Assembly: GCA_013619155.1 (NCBI GenBank)
Contig: JABXKT010000014.1
Coordinates: forward strand, 1-39,272
Origin: Desulfobacteraceae bacterium
GTDB lineage: Bacteria; Desulfobacterota; Desulfobacteria; Desulfobacterales; Desulfolunaceae
DNA length: 39,272 nt
Direction of reading: 5' to 3'
Shown here: piece after piece, positions 17,240 through 24,042 of the stretch
Layout: each line of letters opens with the position of its first letter
Numbering within the stretch: position 1 is the stretch's first letter
The notes under the pieces: generated by a model
Told to the model about the DNA's origin: nothing
What the model saw: the letters and a program-made list of their open reading frames with translations, nothing else
Database searches by the model: none
Program-made: the position numbers and the translations under genes

Positions 17240-17965
17240 ATGTGGAGACAAATGGCGTGGATCTGTGTGCTGGTGTTGACTCTGGTGGTCTCGAAGGCGT
17301 GGGCCGACGATAAGAACTGGGGAAACCAGACTGAGCTTTCATATGTTGAGAGTGATGGCAACTCCGAGGTGACGACCTTTGCGGGGAAAAATATCCTGAC
17401 GGTGAAGCAGGGCGAGCAGCTTGTCTATACCTGGGATGTGGAGGCGCTGTATGGGGAGAGTGACGGGCAGAGGAATTCCGAGCGTTACTCTACCCGGCTC
17501 CGGGGGGATTACCTTTTTACACAGAGGTGCTACGCCGCCTTGATGGTGGGGTGGCATAAGGATAGCTTTGCCGGTATCGATGATCAGTACTACGCAGGCG
17601 GTGTCGCCGGCTATAAACTCTTGCTCGGCCCTAAGAATCTCTGGCTGGCAGAGGCGGGCCTCGACTATGTGGGTGATGAGTACACCGACAACACCGAACG
17701 CGATTATGCCCGAGCTCGTGCCTTTAGCGAGTATCAATACCTCTTTACAGAGAAGAACCGGTTCCTTCAATCGGTGGAGTACCTGTACGACTTCGATGAG
17801 AGTGATAACTACAATATCAACACCGTCACCTCGGTGAGCAGTGCCTTAAATGATGCCCTCTCCCTTAAGGCCTCCTATGAAATTCGCTATGATAATGAGC
17901 CCGTGCCCGGCACCCTGGATGATACCGAGACCCTGCTTACCATAGCGCTGGTGATTAATATGTAA
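17240..17965 (+). CDS. DUF481-family outer-membrane beta-barrel protein
   Basis: 241 residues from ATG 17240, with GGAGG about 9 bases ahead; an in-frame ATG at 17231 is too close to that site. Signal peptide with cleavage after about SKAWA. The mature part shows alternating hydrophobic/aromatic strands and ends in an aliphatic residue plus Met. NQTELSYVESDGNSEVTTFA and later YDFDESDNYNINTVTSVSS are typical of DUF481 (YdiY-like, salt-induced outer-membrane protein). Function unknown in general. Followed by a family-1 hairpin element in the sense direction. Confidence 0.85.
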   Translation: MWRQMAWICVLVLTLVVSKAWADDKNWGNQTELSYVESDGNSEVTTFAGKNILTVKQGEQLVYTWDVEALYGESDGQRNSERYSTRLRGDYLFTQRCYAALMVGWHKDSFAGIDDQYYAGGVAGYKLLLGPKNLWLAEAGLDYVGDEYTDNTERDYARARAFSEYQYLFTEKNRFLQSVEYLYDFDESDNYNINTVTSVSSALNDALSLKASYEIRYDNEPVPGTLDDTETLLTIALVINM

Positions 17966-18027
17966 GGGCTCTGGCAAGAGATAAGTAGACAGATTTTATA
18001 AGAATACCGCTTTCGAGGTGTTTTTTT

Positions 18028-18219
18028 GCCTAAGTGGCCTCGCTTGGCCCTTCCGGGAGCCACCCTTTTGCCAATTTTTATGAGATGGGCTTGCCACACA
18101 GACGTTTATTATAAGGGTGACGGACCAACGGTCCGTCACCCTTATAAATTTGGGGTCCCGGGGATTTCTCTCCTGGCTGCCGGCGGCCTTTTTTCTGGTC
18201 ACTTTAACCATAGAAGGCC
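18028..18219 (+). repeat. Dispersed hairpin element, family 1, copy 2
   Basis: Sense-oriented, 62 bases after the DUF481 stop. It starts GCCTAAGTGGCCTCGC, then CCGGGAGCCACCCTTTTGCC. The core hairpin at 18109-18147 has an 18-bp perfect stem and AAC loop; then TTTGGGGTCCCGGGG, GGCTGCCGGCGGCC and TTTTTT. Compared with copy 1, both stem arms changed together (GTAACGGA to ATAAGGGT). A short family-2 remnant (CTTTCGAGGTG) precedes it. Confidence 0.9.
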
Positions 18220-18395
18220 TATTCCTTGATTGTTTTACTACCCATGAAAGGTGCCTTTTTCAGTGAGCTGAATAATTGCTATAGATGTTTTCTAAGCTAT
18301 TTTTAGTTTATTTGTGTGTTTTATGTTTTTGTGCAAGATACTTGTTCAACGTTGATATATTCCCCAGATGTTATAAGAGAAGTGCCTTACCTGTG

Positions 18396-18427
18396 ACGCA
18401 AGGGGCATTGCCCCTTTATTTTTGCGT
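18396..18427 (+). terminator. Short hairpin before the glycine riboswitch
   Basis: AGGGG-CATTG-CCCCT (18401-18415) with TTATTTTT after, within an outer ACGCAA/TTGCGT pairing (18396-18401, 18422-18427). May stop upstream transcripts. Confidence 0.45.
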
Positions 18428-18445
18428 GACGGGGAAAACTCGGAT

Positions 18446-18712
18446 GAAAACAGCAGGAGAGAGTCCCCGATGCGTTGTGGCGAGTGCAGTGCGGGTGGGG
18501 CCACCGAAGAAGTAAATCTTTCAGGTATCCAGGACTGCTGTTGGACGAGCCTCTGGAGAGTCTCAATATTCGTGGGCCCGTCACACTTATTTTTAAAATG
18601 AGTGTGACGGGCCACTTCTATTGGGCGCCGAAGGAGCAAGCCACAGAGGGCCGTAGTGGGTCATGGGTGGTGAAACTCTCAGGTACAAGGGACAGAGTGG
18701 CATGGCAGAATT
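18446..18712 (+). ncRNA. Tandem glycine riboswitch
   Basis: Two aptamers in a row. Aptamer 1 has GGAGAGAGTCC (18456), CCACCGAAGAAGTAA (18501) and TTTCAGGTATCCAGGAC. Aptamer 2 starts at CTCTGGAGAG (18551) and has GCGCCGAAGGAGCAAG (18625) and CTCTCAGGTACAAGGGACAGAG (split here as CTCTCAGGTA, then CAAGGGACAGAG). These blocks are the known glycine-riboswitch core. Aptamer 2 carries an extended stem at 18575-18613 with 13-bp arms. It sits 212 bases ahead of a sodium:alanine/glycine symporter, a usual target, so glycine probably controls uptake. I see no certain terminator in the expression platform (18713-18923). Confidence 0.93.
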
Positions 18713-18923
18713 GTGAAGTGAGAGAAGACCCATGGTCTTGTTTCAAAACGGTTTGTCGTGAAAACTGAATGATCTCATTTGGTAGTGCCTCTTTTTACAG
18801 CCTTTCTCTTTTTAGCCCGATCCATTCATCCACATTATTCATCTTATTCATTAATGACACATGGCATGTTGTCATCAAGCCCTTTTGCGTTATTTTGACG
18901 CATGGGCGAAAAGGAATGATTCT

Positions 18924-20273
18924 GTGGAAAACATTGCACAACTCTTGGGAATGATCGATTCGTTTGTCTGGGGTCCGCCCTTACTGATTCTGCTTGTGGG
19001 AACTGGTATTTATTTAACCGTTGGCTTGGGGCTGATCCAGATTACCAAGTTGCCCTTGGCCATCTATTACATCTTCAGTAAGAAGGGGGAGGAGGGCGCT
19101 CAAGGGGATGTCTCGAGCTTTGCCTCTCTTTGTACGGCCCTTTCGGCCACCATCGGTACGGGAAATATCGTGGGTGTGGCCACGGCGGTGAAGGCGGGGG
19201 GACCCGGAGCGATCTTCTGGATGTGGGTGGCGGCCTTTTTTGGTATGGCCACCAAGTACGCGGAAGGGCTTTTGGCCGTGAAATACCGGGTGATGGATGA
19301 AAATGGCGAGATGTCCGGTGGCCCCATGTACTATATCGAACGCGGCCTGGGGAACAAGTGGCTCGCCAAGCTCTTTGCCCTCTTCGGCATCGGGGTGGCC
19401 TTTTTCGGTATCGGCACCTTTGCCCAGGTCAACGCCATTAAAGATGCGGCCCTTCTCACCTTCCATATTCCCGTGCCCGTAACGGCCGTGGTTTTAACGG
19501 TTCTGGTGGCCATGGTGACGATCGGTGGTATTAAACGTATCGCCCAGGTGGCTGCGACCATCGTTCCCTTTATGGCGATCTTTTTTATTCTCGCCTCGGC
19601 TGTGGTGCTTCTTTTGAACCTCTCCAGCGTGCCGGCCGCCATCTCCCTTGTTATAGAGAGCGCCTTTAACCCGGAAGCGGCCTTCGGCGGAGCGGCGGGG
19701 ATTACCATGATTATGGTGATGCGAAGCGGGATCGCCCGTGGGGTCTTCTCCAATGAGTCGGGCCTGGGCAGCGCGCCCATTGCAGCGGCTGCGGCAAAGA
19801 CCAACTCCTGTGTGCGTCAGGGCCTCATCGCCATGACGGGGACCTTTATCGACTCCATCATCATCTGTACCCTCACCGGCCTCGTTCTGGTGATGACCGG
19901 TACCTGGAATAACCCCTCTCTGGCCGGTGCCGCCATGACCAACACCGCCTTTAACATAGGGATGGGCACCAATATCGGGCAGTATATCGTGACCATCGGT
20001 CTTCTCTTCTTCGCCTTCACCACCATCCTTGGATGGAACTATTACGGCGAGCGATGCACCGAATATCTCTTCGGTGTGAAGGGGATCAAGCCCTACAAGG
20101 CGATCTATATTCTCCTCGTGGCCTCGGGGTCCTTTCTTAACCTGGGCCTTATCTGGACCCTGGCCGATATCGTTAACGGTCTCATGGCCATTCCGAACCT
20201 TATCGGTCTTCTGGGACTGAGCAAGGTTGTCTTCTCGGAGACGCGGAAATACTTCGACACGCTGGGTGCTTAG
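18924..20273 (+). CDS. Sodium:alanine/glycine symporter (AGCS family)
   Basis: 449 residues from GTG 18924, with AAGGA 8 bases upstream; this start gives MENIAQLLGMIDSFVWGPP, the family opening, whereas starts further up add an unrelated tail. About 11 membrane helices. Signatures: SATIGTGNIVGVATA, GAIFWMWVAAFFGMATKY, MSGGPMYYIERGL, RSGIARGVFSNESGLGSAP and LGWNYYGERC. Imports alanine or glycine with Na+; the glycine riboswitch upstream favours glycine. The Na+ gradient could come from the NQR encoded at the left edge. Followed by terminators. Confidence 0.95.
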   Translation: MENIAQLLGMIDSFVWGPPLLILLVGTGIYLTVGLGLIQITKLPLAIYYIFSKKGEEGAQGDVSSFASLCTALSATIGTGNIVGVATAVKAGGPGAIFWMWVAAFFGMATKYAEGLLAVKYRVMDENGEMSGGPMYYIERGLGNKWLAKLFALFGIGVAFFGIGTFAQVNAIKDAALLTFHIPVPVTAVVLTVLVAMVTIGGIKRIAQVAATIVPFMAIFFILASAVVLLLNLSSVPAAISLVIESAFNPEAAFGGAAGITMIMVMRSGIARGVFSNESGLGSAPIAAAAAKTNSCVRQGLIAMTGTFIDSIIICTLTGLVLVMTGTWNNPSLAGAAMTNTAFNIGMGTNIGQYIVTIGLLFFAFTTILGWNYYGERCTEYLFGVKGIKPYKAIYILLVASGSFLNLGLIWTLADIVNGLMAIPNLIGLLGLSKVVFSETRKYFDTLGA

Positions 20274-20328
20274 GGCTTCCGGATGAAAAAAAGGGGGGGG
20301 AGATGCCCCTCCCGAACGGTGAGAGGAT

Positions 20329-20397
20329 CACCCGGTGTTCGATATTGACACCGGGTGTTTCTGTTTTATTCAGGGGCCGCTTTGGCCCCTTTTTTTA
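20329..20397. terminator. Two terminator hairpins between converging genes
   Basis: CACCCGGTGT/ACACCGGGTG (20329-20357), then T-rich; and AGGGGCC/GGCCCCT (20372-20390), then eight T on the plus strand. The second overlaps the last codons of the GIY-YIG gene. Confidence 0.8.
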
Positions 20398-20645
20398 TGC
20401 CCCGACTCGATGAGTGCCCGTTTTGCCTTTCGGGTCAATTTTTTGATGCGGTACTCCATGCGGGAGGCCTCGGATCGGTCTTTTGCCGAGGTGCAGTAGA
20501 CCATGGTGACGGGAAGGCGGGCGCGGGTGTATTTGGCGCCGCTGCCTTTATTGTGACAGGCCAGACGTTTTTGGGGGTCGACGGTGATACCCGTGTAGAA
20601 GGTGGTGTCCGCGCACTCCAGAATGTAGAGGTACCAAGGTTTCAT
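20370..20645 (-). CDS. GIY-YIG domain protein (YhbQ/UPF0213 type)
   Basis: 91 residues, a single GIY-YIG endonuclease-fold domain: WYLYILECADTTFYTGIT has the two Tyr motifs, followed by the RL..H segment and RLPVTMVYC. The basic end (KKLTRKAKRALIE) is typical of the small stand-alone YhbQ group, whose role is poorly known (DNA damage response or nucleic acid cleavage suggested). Start ATG at 20645. No operon partner. Confidence 0.9.
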   Translation of the reverse strand: MKPWYLYILECADTTFYTGITVDPQKRLACHNKGSGAKYTRARLPVTMVYCTSAKDRSEASRMEYRIKKLTRKAKRALIESGHKKRGQSGP

Positions 20646-20772
20646 GGGGGGCAGTATAGACGATTTTGAGGCGAGACTCCATCCGTATAGAGGTGGGGGG
20701 GGGCACTTGCCTCCTTTGGGATCAAAAAAAGGGCCTGGTTCAAATCAGGGTAACACTTCAGCCCAAAAAGAA

Positions 20773-20928
20773 GCCTCCGGCGGCAAGGTGTGCCACCTTG
20801 AAAGCAGGATGCAGATACGCTTCGCCCCTCGTGCCTCGGGGCAAATCGTATCTGCCTTTGGCTTTAGGTTCACCCTGGCTTATATTTTTTAAGCGCTGTT
20901 TTTTAAACGGCAGGGCCGCCAGAGGCGC
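20773..20928 (-). repeat. Dispersed hairpin element, family 2, copy downstream of the RNB gene
   Basis: Read on the minus strand it runs from GCCTCTGGCGGCCCTGCC to CTTGCCGCCGGAGGC, with a hairpin GATACG..GCCCC..GGGGC..CGTATC (20814-20852) and CAAGGTGG/CCACCTTG. An outer 14-bp inverted repeat GGGCCTGGTTCAAA (20731-20744 and 20954-20967) encloses it. The copy is in the same orientation as the RNase gene upstream of it. Confidence 0.88.
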
Positions 20929-20970
20929 AAATTGAATAGTTAGAATAGGTTATTTTGAACCAGGCCCAAA

Positions 20971-21004
20971 AAAGCCCTGCCGATGTATCGGCAGGGCTTT
21001 TTTT
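20971..21004. terminator. Bidirectional terminator after the RNB exonuclease gene
   Basis: AAAGCCCTGCCGAT, GT, then the exact complement (20971-21000) and T-run; A-run on the other side. Confidence 0.88.
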
Positions 21005-21053
21005 GATTGTACTTGGATCGCAAACGGTGTCTTCGTTCGTCAGGGGGGTGCTA

Positions 21054-23036
21054 TCACCCCACAAACACCGCCAGGTTGTCCTTGCGTGCATCCGCATGCT
21101 GGATGACGGTCTGGACCATGTCTCCGGATTTTAGGTTGAGCCCACTGGCCGGGAGCATCACCTCGATCATGTAGTCCAAGAGGAGTACCTGGAAGCTGTG
21201 GCGGCGTTTGTCGAGGACAAGACCCTCCACCCGCTCGCCGATCTTATTCTCCAGGTATTTGTGGATCCAGTAGCGCTTTCGGTTAGACTGGATGCGTCCG
21301 ATGCTTCCCATGGGGATGTCCAGGAGCTGGGAGGTCTGGGCCACATCATCTTCCGTGTAGGCGGTCTCGATACCCAGGACCGAACGGATCTGGCGTTGGG
21401 CGACAAGGTCGTAGTAACGCCGGATGGGGCTGGTGGAGGTGGTGTAGGCATCGAGGCCGAGGCCCGAGTGATTGCCGGCTTTCTGGCTGATGTAGGCCCT
21501 TGAGAGCTGTTTTCTCTGCATGCAGTTCAGGTAGAGAGAGGGCTCTTCCCCCTTGAAGAGTCGCTCTTTGGGGTCGGGCTGGAGCCTGAAGAAGCCGGGC
21601 AGGCTGTGACGGGAGAGAAAGCTGGCGATGAGCCAGTTGGCCATGATCATAAACTCGGCCACCATCATGCGTGAGGGGCTCTCACGGTCCACGGTGGTGA
21701 TGATGGGGGCTCCCTTCTCATCTAAGTGAACGTTGACTTCCGGCAGGCTGAGATGTACGGCCCCGGCGTCTAAGCGTTTCTGGCGGAAGGCCTGACCGAT
21801 TTTTACGAGGGCACTTAAGGCTTCATCCCCCTCCTTGGCCAGGGTATTGGCCCCGGTGTAGGTGAGTTGGCGGCGGACGGTGACGATGGTGGGAACCACC
21901 TCATAATCCTGGACGGCGTGGAATCGGTTCAAGGTGATCATCACGCTGATACAGGGGCGGACGGTTCCCTCCACCAGGCTGCAGAGGTTCTCGGAGAGAT
22001 CCGGCGGTAGCATGGGGATTTTCTGATCGGGCATGTAGATGGAGCTGCCTCGGGAGATGGCCCGTCGGTCGATGAGGCTGCCCCGTTTCACCGATTCGGC
22101 CACATCCACAATATGGATCCCCAGGAGGGTCGTTCGGTCGTCGAATCGTTCGATGGTGACGGCATCATCGTAGTCGGTGGTGTATCGACCGTCGATGGTG
22201 ATGGTCTCTAAGTGGGTGAGATCGCGTCGGCCCTCATAGTGTGTCGGGGCCGATGCCAAGAGTTGGCGTGCCTCTTCGAGGACATCCTCGGAGAAGTTGC
22301 GGGGAACCTCCATGCGGATGAGATCGATGTTTTCGTTTTCATCAAAGACCTCCAGCGTGACCAGAATACGGAAAACAGTCTCCTGGGAGTTGATGTTGGC
22401 CGCCGAGAGAATTGCCTTGGCCATGTCGAAGTGGCGGCTCTCCCTCTCATCGATATACCACCCCTTCAGGCAGGTGATGATCTCCTTTTCGTGATCGCAG
22501 GGGCTGGGTTTTCCCTCGCCGATGAGCCCTTTAAGCCAGGCGGCTCCTTCGGTGATGACCTTGTTGCGGCGATCCTCTTCCCGTTTCTTGGCAAGCATCT
22601 GTTCCACCTGTTCCGGGGTGTAGGGGAGAAACCGGTCGTTGTCAAATTTAAACCAGGTCCGGTTTTCGAAAAAAGCACGGATGATGGCCGATTTATGATC
22701 GGAGGATACCGCGTCTGTGAAGCAGTATTCTGCCATGGTTTTGAGATTGATCCATTCCCCTTCTCCGTTGAGCAGTTCCCACAGCTCTTTGAGATCGATC
22801 TCCTGTTTCAGGGATTCGCGACGGGCAACGGTGGCCTTGAGCGTTTCCACCATGGTGGATCGGCTGGCCGATTCTGAGAGGACGTTGTCCGTGCTTAGGG
22901 ATATGCGGGATGCAGAGAGGCTCACCTCTTTGTCATTTTCAGTAATGAGTCGGAGGCGTTTGCCTTTAACGTCAGCCACGGCGGCACATATCAGCTTCTG
23001 CTGATCTATATATTCGATAATAGTTCCAGATTTCAT
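21054..23036 (-). CDS. RNase II/R-family 3'-5' exoribonuclease (RNB domain)
   Basis: 660 residues from ATG 23036 (a TTG at 23054 would add six). Degrades RNA from the 3' end. The N-terminal region (about 1-200) is not a clear cold-shock pair. The RNB catalytic domain starts with ITIDGRYTTDYDDAV, the Asp cluster that binds Mg2+, followed by IHIVDVAESV and YMPDQKIPMLPPDLSENLCS. YTTSTSPIRRYYDLVAQRQI is the RNB end motif, with the conserved Arg. An S1-like domain ends the protein (GERVEGLVLDKRRHSFQVLL). It differs from E. coli RNase R by its N-terminus and is closer to the RNase II-like group of delta-proteobacteria and cyanobacteria. Single gene; a divergent promoter region (23037-23220) is shared with the next small gene. 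Confidence 0.9.
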   Translation of the reverse strand: MKSGTIIEYIDQQKLICAAVADVKGKRLRLITENDKEVSLSASRISLSTDNVLSESASRSTMVETLKATVARRESLKQEIDLKELWELLNGEGEWINLKTMAEYCFTDAVSSDHKSAIIRAFFENRTWFKFDNDRFLPYTPEQVEQMLAKKREEDRRNKVITEGAAWLKGLIGEGKPSPCDHEKEIITCLKGWYIDERESRHFDMAKAILSAANINSQETVFRILVTLEVFDENENIDLIRMEVPRNFSEDVLEEARQLLASAPTHYEGRRDLTHLETITIDGRYTTDYDDAVTIERFDDRTTLLGIHIVDVAESVKRGSLIDRRAISRGSSIYMPDQKIPMLPPDLSENLCSLVEGTVRPCISVMITLNRFHAVQDYEVVPTIVTVRRQLTYTGANTLAKEGDEALSALVKIGQAFRQKRLDAGAVHLSLPEVNVHLDEKGAPIITTVDRESPSRMMVAEFMIMANWLIASFLSRHSLPGFFRLQPDPKERLFKGEEPSLYLNCMQRKQLSRAYISQKAGNHSGLGLDAYTTSTSPIRRYYDLVAQRQIRSVLGIETAYTEDDVAQTSQLLDIPMGSIGRIQSNRKRYWIHKYLENKIGERVEGLVLDKRRHSFQVLLLDYMIEVMLPASGLNLKSGDMVQTVIQHADARKDNLAVFVG

Positions 23037-23220
23037 AGCTTCACAGAATATCAACGGCCCTTGTGAAAGTCAATTCATGGTATGGAAAAGAGGGACCATG
23101 ATCTTTAGGCGTGGCGTCTCGACGGGCCCGTCTCTGGGGGAATAAGGGGTGACGCCGTGGTGGTAAGGGTGGTAAAATCTGGCGGCTGAATTTATTTTAT
23201 GTCCGATTAAGGGGGACGCT

Positions 23221-23520
23221 ATGACACATATCACACTCGATCTGGGCCGGCACTGTATCGCCACCGAGGTGAAACGCCTTCACAATCGGTGCATCTCCGA
23301 TTGTCTTAAGGGGAGGGGAGAGACGACGGTCCTGGAGGCCCGTCTCTCTCTTTTGACCCGTGCCCTGGATGAGCTGGACCTTCCTCGCCTGCGGGGGATT
23401 TACCCGGCTCTTTCCGGTGTCGATGCCGTGACGGTGGTTCTGGAGGAGAGCGATGAGGGCGCCTTGTCCCTTCGGCTTCATGGGGAGGCCCTGGATCTCT
23501 CCACGGTGGCCAAGGGGTAA
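23221..23520 (+). CDS. Small hypothetical protein
   Basis: 99 residues from ATG 23221, with a purine-rich GGGGGA ahead. No family recognised. MTHITLDLGRHCIATEVKR opens with a strand-helix pattern, and a regular charged helix (LTRALDELDLPRLRGIYPAL) is predicted in the middle. It ends close to the repeat region; codon usage resembles its neighbours. Divergent from the RNB gene. Confidence 0.6.
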   Translation: MTHITLDLGRHCIATEVKRLHNRCISDCLKGRGETTVLEARLSLLTRALDELDLPRLRGIYPALSGVDAVTVVLEESDEGALSLRLHGEALDLSTVAKG

Positions 23521-23544
23521 GGCGCATCCGTTCGCCTGCTTTAC

Positions 23545-23779
23545 GGTGGCCCACCGTGCCGCCGGGAGCCGTGCAGTGAACGCTTACCTCCGGTGGCCCT
23601 GCCGGGGGCCACCCTTTTACAAAAGGGTGCCAAACAGGTTTCGTTAAATTACTTCGATTTAACTGAAGAATCAAAGGCAAATGTAATCTGACCCGAGGTA
23701 CGAGGGGTAGAGTGCCTTCGCAATCTGCTTTCGAGGTGTTTTTGCCTAAGTGGCTTCGCCACCCTCGCCGCCGGAGGCC
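23545..23779 (+). repeat. Dispersed hairpin element, family 2, copy 2
   Basis: Sense-oriented after the gene ending at 23520. GTGCCGCCGGGAGCCGTGCA, then a hairpin GGTGGCCC/GGGGCCACC, ACCCTTTT..AAAAGGGT, then ACCCGAGGTACGAGGGGT and GCAATCTGCTTTCGAGGTG, the inverse of the blocks in the 20773 and 27623 copies. It runs directly into a family-1 copy; the left module (GCCGCCGG-AGCCGTGC) is repeated at the junction. Confidence 0.8.
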
Positions 23780-23795
23780 GTGCGGTGAAAGTATA

Positions 23796-23977
23796 GCCTC
23801 GGTTGGCCCTGCCGGGAGCCAACCTTTTGCCAATTTTTATAAACGGGGGTTGCCAAACAAACTTTCACTGTAACGGAGACGGATCTTTGGTCCGTCTCCG
23901 TTACAAATCTGGGGTCCAGGGGATTTATCTCCTGGCCGCCGGAGGCCCTTTTTCTGGTCCCTTTGACCATAGACGGC
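23796..23977 (+). repeat. Dispersed hairpin element, family 1, copy 3
   Basis: GCCTCGGTTGGCCCTGCC, then the hairpin GGTTGGC/GCCAACC. Core hairpin at 23869-23905 (arms GTAACGGAGACGGATC/GGTCCGTCTCCGTTAC, loop TTT, one wobble). Then CTGGGGTCCAGGGG, GGCCGCCGGAGGCC, T-run and a small GGTCCCTTTGACC hairpin. Sense to the upstream gene. Confidence 0.9.
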
Positions 23978-24042
23978 TTTTTTAGCGCTGGATGGTTCCA
24001 AGCGCATGATTTTTATTATCTTTTTCTCTTGTGGGAGGCGGT

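Noticed and set aside
20773-20928. Insertion sequence at the GC-rich repeat
   Set aside because: No transposase frame and too short; the other copies differ in modules and sit only at gene ends.
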